Source: RDXT01 sp033762375 (lineage in GTDB: Bacteria > Bacteroidota > Bacteroidia > J057). From it: a stretch of 64,000 bases of DNA. A model generated the notes under the pieces. That model was not told where the DNA came from. It did not search any database and worked only from the letters and a program-made list of their open reading frames with translations. The translations under genes and the position numbers were made by a program. Shown one piece after another: positions 9,176 to 17,939 of the stretch (positions are counted from its first letter, which is position 1; every line of letters begins with the position of its first letter). Location: positions 434,001 through 498,000 of the forward strand of contig JANRLQ010000026.1 of NCBI GenBank assembly GCA_033762375.1. The letters are read 5' to 3'.

Positions 9176-9523
9176 ATGAGCGCTGTTTCATCTGCTATTG
9201 TTGCCATAATAATCACCCTGAGCGGAGCCGGAGGTATCCCGATGGCCGATCTGCTGCACCGGGAGCCCCGGTTGTATATCAATAGCACTGTCAACTCTAC
9301 AGATTTTGTAGAAATTATCTATGAGGTAAACAGCCCGGGATTTATTGAGCTCCACCTCTTTGATAAGGCTGGAAAAAAAATCTGGATCAAAGGCAAAGTG
9401 ACCGACAAGGCGGGTGCTGACGCGATCAAAATCCCCCGGAAACCCCTCGTAAAAGACGACCGCTACACATTTGTCCTTAAATACAAAGGAAAAGATTACA
9501 ACGGAAGCTTCTACGCTCCCTGA
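9176..9523 (+). CDS. Small exported hypothetical protein
   Basis: 115 residues that I do not recognise. A weakly charged hydrophobic N-terminus (residues 4-20) could be a signal peptide or anchor. The rest is a compact beta-rich domain with alternating hydrophobic residues ('FIELHLFDKAGKKIW', 'YTFVLKYKGK') resembling a small Ig-like or Secre-tail-like sandwich, although it lacks the C-terminal Arg/Lys pattern of a T9SS tail. The ATG at 9176 lies 18 bp after waaA, so the two are probably co-transcribed. Confidence 0.6.
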   Translation: MSAVSSAIVAIIITLSGAGGIPMADLLHREPRLYINSTVNSTDFVEIIYEVNSPGFIELHLFDKAGKKIWIKGKVTDKAGADAIKIPRKPLVKDDRYTFVLKYKGKDYNGSFYAP

Positions 9524-9618
9524 GGATGGGTTGCTTCCTGATTTGATTTCTGCCTGTTAGTAAGTTACTTGCGGGTGACTTGTACCTTTTTTAGCATACT
9601 TAATTGTACTCATTGCCA

Positions 9619-10692
9619 ATGAATACCCTTTTGAAGAATAGCACCATCAACATTCGTCCCGTCCAGCATTCCCGGCTGAATGAGGTGGATATGTCGCATC
9701 TCCCCTTTGGCAAAATTTTCAGCGACCATATGCTGATTGCACGATATGAGGGAGGTAAATGGCAGACACCTGAGATCATGCCATACGGGCCGCTGGCACT
9801 TAGCCCGAGCCTTTCCGCACTAAACTATGGACAGGCGGTATTTGAAGGGATGAAAGCGATCAGGGGGATAGATGGTGAAGTAAAGCTGTTTCGGCCGATT
9901 GATAACCTCAACCGGATCAACCGATCTGCACACCGGATGTGTATGCCTGCGATCCCGGAGGGTATTTTTATGGGCGGCCTGACCGAGCTGCTGCGGCTTG
10001 ACCAGAACTGGGTGCCGGATGCAGAAGTGGGCTCGCTGTACATACGTCCTGTGTACTTTGCGGCAGATGAATCAGTAGGTGTCAAAGCCTCTGAGTCGTA
10101 CATTCTTGCCATCATTACCTCTCCCGTCGGGCCATATTATGCTGAGCCTGTCAACCTGCTGGTCAACCGGGACTTTGCCCGTGCAGGTGTGGGCGGAACC
10201 GGTGCTGCCAAGGCTGCCGGTAACTATGGCGGCGCCATGCTCCCCGACAAAATGGCCAAAGCGGCCGGATACCACAATATCCTCTGGCTGGATGGCCGTG
10301 AGCAGCGGTATATAGAGGAGTGTGGCACGATGAATATTTTTTTCGTCATTGACAACAAAGTAATCACACCGTCCCTCTCAGGCACTATCCTGGAGGGTAT
10401 TACCCGCCTCAGCCTGATCCAGCTCCTCCTTGATATGGGATACACAGTAGAGGAGCGGCAGGTATCTATCTACGAGGTGCAGGCAGCGTATCATGAGGGC
10501 CGTCTGCAGGATGCTTTTGGGGCAGGCACAGCCGCTACGGTATCTCATATCAACCGGATCGCATTTGCCGGGGAGGATATGCAGTTACCCCCCGTCCTGG
10601 AGCGTACCGTCTCTAATAAGCTCAAAGATGCCCTGCAGCGTATCAAAACTGGAGAAGCTCCCGATCCTTACGGGTGGGTAGTGACGATCTGA
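9619..10692 (+). CDS. ilvE: Branched-chain amino acid aminotransferase
   Basis: Interconverts Leu/Ile/Val and their keto acids with 2-oxoglutarate/glutamate. The 357-residue length and motif order fit the class-IV BCAT group related to eukaryotic BCAT. The PLP Lys is K198 in GGTGAAKAAGNYGG; other hallmarks are ALNYGQAVFEGMKA near residue 70, YIRPVYFA (141-148), and EECGTMNIFFV. I prefer ATG 9619 over the upstream in-frame TTG at 9604. The last 25 bp overlap tail-to-tail with the metalloprotease gene on the other strand. Confidence 0.96.
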   Translation: MNTLLKNSTINIRPVQHSRLNEVDMSHLPFGKIFSDHMLIARYEGGKWQTPEIMPYGPLALSPSLSALNYGQAVFEGMKAIRGIDGEVKLFRPIDNLNRINRSAHRMCMPAIPEGIFMGGLTELLRLDQNWVPDAEVGSLYIRPVYFAADESVGVKASESYILAIITSPVGPYYAEPVNLLVNRDFARAGVGGTGAAKAAGNYGGAMLPDKMAKAAGYHNILWLDGREQRYIEECGTMNIFFVIDNKVITPSLSGTILEGITRLSLIQLLLDMGYTVEERQVSIYEVQAAYHEGRLQDAFGAGTAATVSHINRIAFAGEDMQLPPVLERTVSNKLKDALQRIKTGEAPDPYGWVVTI

Positions 10693-12731
10693 CGCACACG
10701 ACGGATTTTTCCGCCACGCTGGACTTCAATCCGGCTCAGGCTTTCAGGAGATATTGTGGTGGCAGGCTCTATCAGGAGCCTGCCACCTTTTTTGATAACC
10801 AACCGGGCGCCCGCGTCTATGATAAGGCTGCCGCCGGTGTGCAGGTGGAGCGTACCGCCTGATCCGATCGTCAGCAGGGTGCTATCTGTCAGGTGCAGCC
10901 CTGCATGCATACCGATGTCCACACGGGCACGCTGCTGGATGATTATTTGAGTGCTGTCACGTGCCGTAAGGCGGGTCGGGTTGCTAAAGGTCCCTGTTTC
11001 AGGATGCCGGCTGCTCCTGTCTGCTGTGCCACTGAGGTCCAGGGTGAGTACGGTCCCAGGCCCGATGACCAGCGGAGGTTGACCGGGTGCTAAAGCCTGC
11101 AGGCTGATGGGGCCACACCAGCGCTGGGTGTGGCGGAGGGTCCAGTCATTCAGGTCAACCTGGAGCTCCAGTGTGCCGTCAGGCAACAGGGACAATACAC
11201 GGATCGTAATGCCATTGAGGATATACGGCTGGAGAGACTCCGTTTGTACAAGGTATCGGGGGTAATTGAGCGTAGGAAAAATGCCAGAGAGACCTGTTTC
11301 ATCACCCGGCAGCAGGGCATCCCCGGCATTTCCGGTATTGTGGTAGCCCATCCACAGGAGCGAGTCCCGCCGCTCGGCCCATACCTCTGCCCCTTCGGCC
11401 CGGCCGGCGTCCCGATTTCCATGGCGCAAGCCCAGTGTGATCTTGCCATCTCCATTAAAATCTGCCAAAATCGTCTGAAAGTCATTTTGCCCGCTGATCG
11501 GATTCGGGGCTGTCTTGCTAAATATCGGAAACCGCCCCGGCAATCCTTTCAGGCTATCTCCATCAAACCGATAATCAGCATTGCCCTCACCGTGATACAT
11601 CCGGATGAGGTTCGCATGGCTTTTGTCGAAGGGGTTTAACTGAGGGTGTTCCCGGCTATAACCCGGCGCTGCTGTCACGTACATGTACAAGCCCGGAGAC
11701 GAGAGTGGTTGTCCCTGAGCTGTATCTTTATAGTAGAGTTTTTCGTCCCAGAGGTCCCGTTTTTGGTGATTTTCCAGCCAGAGCCGGTCTTGTGTGCCGG
11801 GGATCACAATAGATATGGCATCCCGGCCCGTGACAAAGTCCCTCAATCGGTATGTCCCGGATCGGGTGATCTCCTGTGGCGCGATCCAGCCCATCCACCA
11901 GCATTCCCAGGCATTGGCAGTAAAAAACGGAGTATGCCAGCCAGCCATCATGCCCCAGCCTTTCTGGATGTACAGATGCTCGCCATCAGATCCATTGGCA
12001 CCGAGGTAGTGTGGCGCGTCATACAGGTTGTGGGCAAACTCATGCTTAAAATATTCCCAATTATGCTCGGCATCCCCATAACACTGGATGCCTGTATGTC
12101 CGTCCTGAATCCGGTACGGCGTACCCGGCACGGCAAAGTTGCCGCTGGACCCCATGCCGGTAGCACCAAAGGCCCGGTACATAAAAACTACGTAGTCCAG
12201 CACATTGTCCGGCGGAGAGGTCTGGTTGTCCTGCCGGAAGGCTGGGTGATTCGTACGGCGGTCATAGACAGACCAGTCAAAGTCCGGATAGTGCTCTGTG
12301 ATCCACTTGACCGCAGCCTGGTTCATCTGCCCCTGTCGGCTGAAAAAATTAGCTCCGGTCTCCGGAACAAAACTGACGGGTACCTGCTCCGGAAAAATAT
12401 CTGCTGTCAGCCGGAACCGCCCCCCCGACATGGTGTAATAATAATCGCTGAGGTTAGCGGTACGGGCCTGGCTGTCAAAAAAAGCAGGCGTATTGTAAAA
12501 TAGTTTATTGGCTGCTCCTGTAGCCATCTCTGGCAGGACACCGGGGGAGGTTTCGTCGGGCCAGGTGCGGGGGGCGTGCATTTTGACTGCATCTGTGAAC
12601 CGGACAAAAATCACCAGTATATGCAGGTCACCGGCAGGGGTGTGTACAGCACCATGGGTGGAGTGCAGTTGTGCCAGACTTGGGTTGGTTATCCACAAAG
12701 ATATCCACAGAAGCAGTAAACGCAGACGCAT
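10668..12731 (-). CDS. Secreted M6-type zinc metalloprotease
   Basis: 687 residues starting at ATG 12731, with a signal peptide (basic MRLR, Leu-rich core, cleavage near SLAQ). The zinc site HEFAH is at residues 230-234, followed by NLYD, as in M6/immune-inhibitor-A-like peptidases. Before it lies the usual propeptide-like region containing 'DYYYTMSGGRF'. An FG-GAP-like 'DFNGDGKITLGLRHG' segment follows the catalytic part. The C-terminus is rich in beta-strand repeats (LHLTDSTLLTIGSGGTLHL) like a small parallel beta-helix and has no recognisable T9SS tail. An in-frame TTG at 12746 would overlap the preceding sugar transferase gene. The role is presumably extracellular protein degradation; the substrate is unknown. 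Confidence 0.85.
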   Translation of the reverse strand: MRLRLLLLWISLWITNPSLAQLHSTHGAVHTPAGDLHILVIFVRFTDAVKMHAPRTWPDETSPGVLPEMATGAANKLFYNTPAFFDSQARTANLSDYYYTMSGGRFRLTADIFPEQVPVSFVPETGANFFSRQGQMNQAAVKWITEHYPDFDWSVYDRRTNHPAFRQDNQTSPPDNVLDYVVFMYRAFGATGMGSSGNFAVPGTPYRIQDGHTGIQCYGDAEHNWEYFKHEFAHNLYDAPHYLGANGSDGEHLYIQKGWGMMAGWHTPFFTANAWECWWMGWIAPQEITRSGTYRLRDFVTGRDAISIVIPGTQDRLWLENHQKRDLWDEKLYYKDTAQGQPLSSPGLYMYVTAAPGYSREHPQLNPFDKSHANLIRMYHGEGNADYRFDGDSLKGLPGRFPIFSKTAPNPISGQNDFQTILADFNGDGKITLGLRHGNRDAGRAEGAEVWAERRDSLLWMGYHNTGNAGDALLPGDETGLSGIFPTLNYPRYLVQTESLQPYILNGITIRVLSLLPDGTLELQVDLNDWTLRHTQRWCGPISLQALAPGQPPLVIGPGTVLTLDLSGTADRSSRHPETGTFSNPTRLTARDSTQIIIQQRARVDIGMHAGLHLTDSTLLTIGSGGTLHLHTGGSLIIDAGARLVIKKGGRLLIEPATTISPESLSRIEVQRGGKIRRVRQIVTTHP

Positions 12732-12742
12732 AAGAAGGGATG

Positions 12743-13333
12743 TCAATTGGTTCCGTCAAACTCAGGAGAGGTAGTGAGGTGATCGGCATATACCCCTTCC
12801 CGACGCCAAACTTTGCGAAGGGTCATCCAGAGGATTTTAATATCCAGCCACCAGGAGCGGTGGTCCACGTACCAGAGATCGTAGGTAAAACGGACTTTGA
12901 ACGGCAGGGTATTACGGCCATGTACCTGTGCCCAGCCAGTGATGCCGGGTCTCACATCGTGGCGTCGCCGCTCCTCGGGTGTATAGCGTGGCAGGTACTG
13001 CATCAGGAGCGGGCGTGGCCCTACCAGGCTCATGTCGCCCCGCAAGACATTCAGGAGTTGTGGCAGTTCATCAAGCGAGTATTGTCGGAGCCAGCGACCT
13101 GCCGGTGTCAGCCGTTGTTGCTGATCTTTGGACTCATTTGCAGGATCTGCCGCCGGATAGAGGGTGCTGAATTTGATCAGTGTAAAAGGACGCTCGTGCC
13201 AGCCGGGGCGAACCTGACAGAAAAACACTTGTCGCTGGGTCATCCAGAGTATCAGTGCGATACCGATCATCAGCGGCAGCAACAAAAGCAGCAGGGTGGC
13301 TGCCAGTATAATATCCCGGAGGCGATACAGCAA
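12743..13333 (-). CDS. Bacterial sugar transferase (PglC-type monotopic phosphoglycosyl transferase)
   Basis: Transfers a phospho-sugar from a UDP-sugar to undecaprenyl phosphate, starting glycan assembly on the inner-membrane face. The 196 residues correspond to the catalytic core only: re-entrant N-terminal hydrophobic helix, the RPGWHERPFTLIKF motif, the catalytic Asp-Glu in LDELPQLLNVLRGDMSLVGPRPL-type sequence, and RPGITGWAQV. The usual KFRTM reads KFSTL here. The start is TTG at 13333: an in-frame stop lies just upstream and no ATG precedes the helix. It lies 27 bp after the barrel gene and 11 bp before the metalloprotease, away from the main polysaccharide operon. Confidence 0.93.
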   Translation of the reverse strand: MLYRLRDIILAATLLLLLLPLMIGIALILWMTQRQVFFCQVRPGWHERPFTLIKFSTLYPAADPANESKDQQQRLTPAGRWLRQYSLDELPQLLNVLRGDMSLVGPRPLLMQYLPRYTPEERRRHDVRPGITGWAQVHGRNTLPFKVRFTYDLWYVDHRSWWLDIKILWMTLRKVWRREGVYADHLTTSPEFDGTN

Positions 13334-13360
13334 GGGTAATTGTATATTGGCGAAACAGTA

Positions 13361-14041
13361 TTACCGATTCCACTGACCCATACCCATGCTCAGCCGGAAG
13401 TACGGCCCGGCAGGGCTGACAGGAATGACCGGATTGTCGGCATCCAGCTTGTCCATATTCCAACTGTCCAGCAGCGGGTGCATATACCCGGCCGTGAAGC
13501 CCCACTCCAGCATTTTGCCGGAGCGGTCAGGCATATCCCGGTAGGCAAAATATGAAACCGAGAGATCTCCCAGCCCACCTAAAGACCGGTGCTGCTCTGC
13601 AAGTTGCCGGTTAGTATCCCGGAGTTTCAGTCCGGAGAGGCCTGCCCCCATCCCACCGGATATGAGTACCAGGGCCTCATTGTCTCGCCGATAGACCTGA
13701 TAGCCTGCCCGGAGGGTGAGGTAGTTGTAGCCCAGTCTGACGTTCTGCCGGGTACTGGCGACTTGGGTGAGCATATAATTGTACAGGTTGCCGCCGAGGG
13801 TCCAGCGACCGGCATGTCGGGAACTGGCCAGCCCAAAGGCAAATATGCCGGAGGAGAGATCCCCGTACTGCTTCTGCTCCAGGGCTGTATTAAGTGCGCC
13901 CAGCTGTACCCAGGTTCCACCCATTTCGGCACGGGTAAACCATCCCCGTGCTGCTGTCCCCTCGGTCTGCGCCGTCAGGCTCAGACATATCACCCAGCAA
14001 CCGGGTATCAGGATCAAAAAACGCTTCCAGGAAATTGCCAT
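13361..14041 (-). CDS. Outer-membrane beta-barrel-like protein
   Basis: 226 residues from ATG 14041, with a signal peptide (MAISWKR, hydrophobic core, cleavage after SLTAQ). The mature protein alternates Gly/aromatic-rich strands and turns and ends in 'YFRLSMGMGQW' followed by two residues, consistent with a barrel that terminates near its last strand. The ATG at 14041 leaves a 10-bp gap to the preceding lipoprotein gene; the frame extends upstream but without a plausible signal peptide. PorP/SprF-like or another OMP family is possible; no specific function can be assigned. Confidence 0.7.
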   Translation of the reverse strand: MAISWKRFLILIPGCWVICLSLTAQTEGTAARGWFTRAEMGGTWVQLGALNTALEQKQYGDLSSGIFAFGLASSRHAGRWTLGGNLYNYMLTQVASTRQNVRLGYNYLTLRAGYQVYRRDNEALVLISGGMGAGLSGLKLRDTNRQLAEQHRSLGGLGDLSVSYFAYRDMPDRSGKMLEWGFTAGYMHPLLDSWNMDKLDADNPVIPVSPAGPYFRLSMGMGQWNR

Positions 14042-14051
14042 TGTTTCAGGA

Positions 14052-14765
14052 TTATTCCAGTACCTCCCATCCGGCATAAGCCTCCCCGTCTGATTGGGTT
14101 AGATACAAGTTATACGTTTTTCCGGGAGAAAGCACCACGTTGACCGAGTCAATCAATGCGCCTGCAAGATCATTGATAAAATAAAAGGTTCTGTAGCCGG
14201 TTGTGTAGGTCTTGAACGACGAGAGGTTGAGGAATGCCATGCGGCTTATCTGCAGGGTATCGTCTTTTGACTCCAGTGTCACCGAGCGGTAGTAGCTGCA
14301 CAGGTTCATAAACCGGACATTGCAGCGGCCAGCGGGGGGGACTTCAAAATTATCGACAGCCCAGATAAGGAGTGACTTCCCAAAACTATCAATCAAACAA
14401 TAGGAGGCGTACTTCTCTGCCCGTAACTCCAACTGCCTGGGTGAGACTACCTCTTCACGGTCAGGATGAGATAACAACCGTAACTGGATATCTCCGGGCT
14501 TGATCACGGTATCGGAGGTCGCATCTACCAGGAGCGAGGCATACCCACCTGCAGGCCAGGACGTACCAAACTGAAGCCGGGAGGCTACGGTCCGTTTTTC
14601 GTCATAGGTCTCCAACTCAACATCCAGCGGACCTGCTCCTGCATGTGCGTGTAAAAAATGAAAGTACGTGCGCTGGCGAGGCTGTACAGGACTCACCGCA
14701 GGCTCACACCCGCCTAGTCCCAGGACACATGTCAGCAAGGCCATCAGGCCAGTCACTCGGATCAT
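14052..14765 (-). CDS. DUF4397-like lipoprotein
   Basis: 237 residues starting at ATG 14765 with a lipoprotein signal peptide whose lipobox reads LGGC (lipidated Cys near residue 20). Two related beta-sandwich halves follow. 'RTYFHFLHAHAGAGPLDVEL' and 'RCNVRFMNLCSYYRSVTLES' both resemble the opening strands of DUF4397 repeats, a surface or periplasmic domain common in Bacteroidota. An in-frame GTG at 14780 would only add five residues. It sits between a lipoprotein with helical repeats and a barrel protein, all on the minus strand with short gaps, so an envelope-related operon is likely. Function unknown. Confidence 0.65.
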   Translation of the reverse strand: MIRVTGLMALLTCVLGLGGCEPAVSPVQPRQRTYFHFLHAHAGAGPLDVELETYDEKRTVASRLQFGTSWPAGGYASLLVDATSDTVIKPGDIQLRLLSHPDREEVVSPRQLELRAEKYASYCLIDSFGKSLLIWAVDNFEVPPAGRCNVRFMNLCSYYRSVTLESKDDTLQISRMAFLNLSSFKTYTTGYRTFYFINDLAGALIDSVNVVLSPGKTYNLYLTQSDGEAYAGWEVLE

Positions 14766-14814
14766 ACTGTTTATTATCACTCGTCAACTCAGATATAACC
14801 ATTGTCTCATCTGA

Positions 14815-15369
14815 TCACTCAACTGTACCTACTTCTGCACTCAGGCTGGAAGAGTCATCCGGCGCCGTCATGTCCTGATCCAGATATTTAAGCTCTTGTT
14901 CTATATCACCCGCCCGCTCATGTTCCGGAAACTGGGTCATAAAGTGTTGAAACGTTACTTTTGCGCCATCCATATCTCCTGTCATGCTGAGGATAGAAGC
15001 TTTTTTGAGCAATACATCCGCCACAAGGATATGTGAAGGGTATTGTTCAAGCAGGTAGTTGAGCAGATCCAGGGATTTAGTGGTCATCGCACTATTGCCC
15101 TCATATATCGTTGCAGCCTTCAGGAGCAATTCAGGTGCCTGCGGATCAGATGGTACACGGCGGGCATACGCCTCATAGGCTTGTGCCAGCTCTTCTTCAA
15201 GCCTGGCGATCTCCTCTGTGTGCTGCTTAGGCTCGGTCAGCGTGAGCGCTTTGATACTGGCCTCCAGCTTCCGGATATCCCGGTCGGATGCCGTATCTAT
15301 ACAGCCATGCGCCAACATAAGGGCCATTACTGAAGCCGTAGTCAAACATAAAACGATCACCCGTTCCAT
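14815..15369 (-). CDS. Lipoprotein with helical TPR-like region
   Basis: 184 residues from ATG 15369. The N-terminus is a signal peptide ending in an AHGC lipobox. The body is helical: a charged coiled-coil-like stretch (about residues 30-70, Glu/Lys/Ala-rich), then TPR-like helix pairs such as 'APELLLKAATIYEG' and 'VADVLLKKASILSMTGD' with the spacing of tetratricopeptide repeats, then an acidic Ser-rich tail. This resembles outer-membrane TPR lipoproteins that scaffold envelope complexes, but no partner is evident. It is 49 bp upstream of the DUF4397-like gene. Confidence 0.65.
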   Translation of the reverse strand: MERVIVLCLTTASVMALMLAHGCIDTASDRDIRKLEASIKALTLTEPKQHTEEIARLEEELAQAYEAYARRVPSDPQAPELLLKAATIYEGNSAMTTKSLDLLNYLLEQYPSHILVADVLLKKASILSMTGDMDGAKVTFQHFMTQFPEHERAGDIEQELKYLDQDMTAPDDSSSLSAEVGTVE

Positions 15370-15499
15370 AGCCAGACAAAAGGTTGTGTATGGGATTGTT
15401 AGCATGCAGGTTTCGCTGCTGGTCGTCAGCAGGTCTTCTGCCCTTCAGAAATCGTACAAAGTATATGCCGGGACAGACTTCTCCAGCTTATACAACTAT

Positions 15500-15532
15500 A
15501 AGTGCTCCTTCCCTCAAAGGAAAGGAGCACTT
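15500..15532 (-). terminator. Terminator after the LVIVD-repeat gene
   Basis: A perfect 11-bp stem (15500-15510 with 15522-15532) with an 11-base loop, beginning 22 bp past the stop of the minus-strand LVIVD gene. The T-rich stretch is on the plus-strand side (TTGTTTT), so it may work in both directions. Confidence 0.7.
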
Positions 15533-15553
15533 GTTTTCAGATTAGCTTTTCAC

Positions 15554-16864
15554 TCAAGGCTGAACCGCGATATGACTGATCTGCCGGATTGAACCGAGAT
15601 TGCTGTAGTCATACTGGTAGATGCCGTTTTTGCCGGTCATGATCAGTATGCCATTATGAGGAATCACATCGTAGGCATCTGCACCGCTGATATGTGCGAT
15701 AGCCTGACGACCTGCTTTAGCGGGATCCTTGGCATCAAATACCTTCACCCCATCACGGCCATCAGCAATAAACAGCGTCGTACCATCAAGACCCAGACCA
15801 TGTGGATTGGTCATTGCCGTAGTGGAGACGAGGTATGGCGCATGCGGGTTGGAGATGTTCAGTACATCCAGCTGATTGGTGAAGCTCTGACCACACTGCT
15901 GATCTTGTCCATCACGCAGAGTGACATAAGCATAGTCGCCGTTGGCTATTACCGGGTCGCAGGAGGTCACGTGCTGGAAGGTTGAGGTGTACACAGGCGT
16001 TGCAGGCTGTGAGGCATCAAAAATAAACACGCCAGTGGTGGTCCCTACGAGCAGCAGATTTTCCTGAGAAGATACCATCTCAGCGGCTCCATTAAAGAGC
16101 AGGTACTGCATGTCAACGGTAGCCGTCTGGGTAGGCAGGCTACATCCGCTGATGTTGTAGGCATACAGTATACTGGGGCTGACAATGTAGAGGTAGTCGT
16201 CACTTGTCGTAAAGCGGGACATAGAACCAGCCTTGCCTGAAGAGGCGGGATTGACTGTACGGGTGCCGGGATCTGTAGCTGCTACCGTAGGATCTACCTG
16301 GTTTTGCTGCCAAAGCATCGGAATACCAGCCTCGCAGTCATATTTTTCGGTGACGATCTCGCGCTCCCATGATACCACGATTCCTTTGCTGGCATCTGCC
16401 GTATAGCCGCTGAAGGAGGTGATATGTGGCAGCGCATTGGGGTAGCGCTGGATCAGCGCAGGCTGTGCAGGGTTGCTGATGTCAAATACAAGCAGGTCCT
16501 TGCTGCTGTCCAGAATGAGCTTGTCGCAGGTGGCTGAGATGTCATAATTGCCGGGGACTTGCAGAAACGCAAGTTGCACCGGGTTAGCGGCATCTTTGTT
16601 GTCAAAGATATGAACCCCTTTTCCGGTCTCATTCACAAACAGGAAGTCATCCTGAACATAAATTTTGCCAGGAGATACAAGGGCTTGAGCCGGCAGTACC
16701 TTGACGGACTGCTCAAACTCCGTAGCAGACATGTACACAGGCGTGTACCGGGCGTAGGTGTAGGACATATCACACTTGTCGGTGACACATCCTGACATGG
16801 CACCAATCACAGCCAACACGGCCAGAGAAGTTGATGCACGGGAGAGGAGTTTTTTAGAATTCAT
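15554..16864 (-). CDS. LVIVD-repeat beta-propeller lipoprotein
   Basis: 436 residues with a lipoprotein signal peptide (MNSKKLL, hydrophobic core, MSGC lipobox with Cys 26). The mature part is built of repeated blades with the LVIVD pattern: VHIFDNKDAANPV, LLVFDISNPAQP, VFIFDASQPATPV, LDVLNISNPHAP, VKVFDAKDPAKAG. These proteins fold as beta-propellers on the Bacteroidota surface; their ligands are mostly unknown. It is transcribed away from the barrel gene at 17041. The region upstream holds a perfect palindrome next to a promoter-like element (16896-16928), suggesting dedicated regulation, and a strong terminator follows. Confidence 0.88.
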   Translation of the reverse strand: MNSKKLLSRASTSLAVLAVIGAMSGCVTDKCDMSYTYARYTPVYMSATEFEQSVKVLPAQALVSPGKIYVQDDFLFVNETGKGVHIFDNKDAANPVQLAFLQVPGNYDISATCDKLILDSSKDLLVFDISNPAQPALIQRYPNALPHITSFSGYTADASKGIVVSWEREIVTEKYDCEAGIPMLWQQNQVDPTVAATDPGTRTVNPASSGKAGSMSRFTTSDDYLYIVSPSILYAYNISGCSLPTQTATVDMQYLLFNGAAEMVSSQENLLLVGTTTGVFIFDASQPATPVYTSTFQHVTSCDPVIANGDYAYVTLRDGQDQQCGQSFTNQLDVLNISNPHAPYLVSTTAMTNPHGLGLDGTTLFIADGRDGVKVFDAKDPAKAGRQAIAHISGADAYDVIPHNGILIMTGKNGIYQYDYSNLGSIRQISHIAVQP

Positions 16865-16895
16865 GGTCTAAAACAAACTAAGCGTTAGAAAAAAG

Positions 16896-16903
16896 AAAAG
16901 GTA
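16896..16903 (-). promoter_or_regulatory. Candidate -7 promoter element of the LVIVD gene
   Basis: TACCTTTT on the minus strand differs by one base from the Bacteroidota -7 consensus TAnnTTTG and lies about 30 bp upstream of the ATG at 16864. It directly adjoins the palindrome at 16906-16928. Confidence 0.4.
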
Positions 16904-16905
16904 AT

Positions 16906-16928
16906 TATCAGTACACCATGTACTGATA
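16906..16928. promoter_or_regulatory. Perfect inverted repeat, candidate operator
   Basis: Two 10-base arms (TATCAGTACA and its exact complement) around a 3-base spacer, 42-64 bp upstream of the LVIVD gene start and about 110 bp before the divergent barrel gene. It would lie between the -33 and -7 regions of the LVIVD promoter, a usual repressor position. No U-tract follows on either strand, so a terminator is less likely. Confidence 0.5.
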
Positions 16929-16990
16929 TCGCTAAGGTATTATCCATTGGTGAAAAATGCAAACGCCAGCCCGGTGTCAAAATTATTTCC

Positions 16991-17021
16991 TTGTCAGATG
17001 TCTGCTTATGCGCTAACTTTC
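16991..17021 (+). promoter_or_regulatory. Candidate promoter of the barrel gene at 17041
   Basis: TTG at 16991-16993, then 20 bases, then TAACTTTC at 17014-17021, one base off the TAnnTTTG consensus. It would give a transcript start about 15 bp before the ATG at 17041. Confidence 0.45.
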
Positions 17022-17040
17022 CTGCTCAATTGTGAAAACG

Positions 17041-17853
17041 ATGAAACAAATACCCTCTTTTCTCCGCTTATTCACGGCACTTATCCTGATGTCATGGGCA
17101 TCATGGGGAGAGCTTAGTGCCCAGACCGTCCCCGTCGAGGATGTAATCTACCTCAGAAACGGGGGCATAGCCCGTGGCAAAATCGTAGAACAGGTCCCGC
17201 ATGCGTATGTAAAAATCGAGATACCCGGTGGGTCAAGCCTGATCTTCAACACGCACGAAATCCTGCGGATCACCCGCGAGACACCCCTCTATGCCTTGCA
17301 CAACCTGAAAAAATACGCACCCCTCAAGCCGATCCAGTATCATGAACACGGGCTGTACGGTATCCTCTCGCTGCATTGGAACTTCTACGAAAATAACTGG
17401 GGTACTCAGGTGAGCATGGGACTCCAGGGAGGGGCGGGCTACAAAATCCGTCCGAATCTTGGAATCACGGCCGTTACAGGTATCGAAGGGTACCAGGGCG
17501 GAAATGTGATGCCGCTGCTGGCAGGTGTGCAGGGCCGTTTATTACACAAGCGGATCTCACCTATGTACTATGCCGCTGCCGGATATGGATTTCCGGTAAG
17601 CCAGCGCTGGAATGTTCAGGCATACCAGGGCGGCCTGAATGCACAGGCCGGGGTAGGCATCCTCATGTATACACGCTCCCGGCGCTCCTGGACGATGTCA
17701 CTGGGGTATAAGATGCAGCATACCTATGAGGAGTTTCAGGAGTTTCCGCAGGGATTTTGGGATGGCTTCAACTGGATACAGCCGCCTCCCGTGACCGTGA
17801 CCGGCACCCGCCTCAACCAGCGTATCGCATTCACGCTCGGGCTCAATCTCTGA
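17041..17853 (+). CDS. Exported outer-membrane barrel-like protein
   Basis: 270 residues from ATG 17041 (a GTG three codons upstream is the alternative). A signal peptide ends near LSAQ. Residues of about 35-80 form a small separate region, 'DVIYLRNGGIARGKI...', which resembles the short beta-barrel module found at the start of many Bacteroidota exported proteins of unknown function. The remainder is a predicted 8- or 10-strand barrel with Gly/Tyr-rich strands, ending in 'RIAFTLGLNL', a typical C-terminal OMP strand. It is monocistronic: divergent from the LVIVD gene and followed by a bidirectional terminator. Function not recognised. Confidence 0.7.
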   Translation: MKQIPSFLRLFTALILMSWASWGELSAQTVPVEDVIYLRNGGIARGKIVEQVPHAYVKIEIPGGSSLIFNTHEILRITRETPLYALHNLKKYAPLKPIQYHEHGLYGILSLHWNFYENNWGTQVSMGLQGGAGYKIRPNLGITAVTGIEGYQGGNVMPLLAGVQGRLLHKRISPMYYAAAGYGFPVSQRWNVQAYQGGLNAQAGVGILMYTRSRRSWTMSLGYKMQHTYEEFQEFPQGFWDGFNWIQPPPVTVTGTRLNQRIAFTLGLNL

Positions 17854-17876
17854 TCAAGTATTTGAGTATCAAATAA

Positions 17877-17917
17877 ATACGACAGGAGCTTTCCGGATGA
17901 GAAAGTCCCTGTCGTAT
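17877..17917. terminator. Bidirectional terminator between convergent genes
   Basis: A 10-bp perfect outer stem (17877-17886 with 17908-17917), with a further short CTTTC/GAAAG stem in the loop, sits between the convergent barrel gene (stop 17853) and frr (stop 17940). Confidence 0.7.
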
Positions 17918-17939
17918 ATGCAAGAAGTAAACAGATCGG

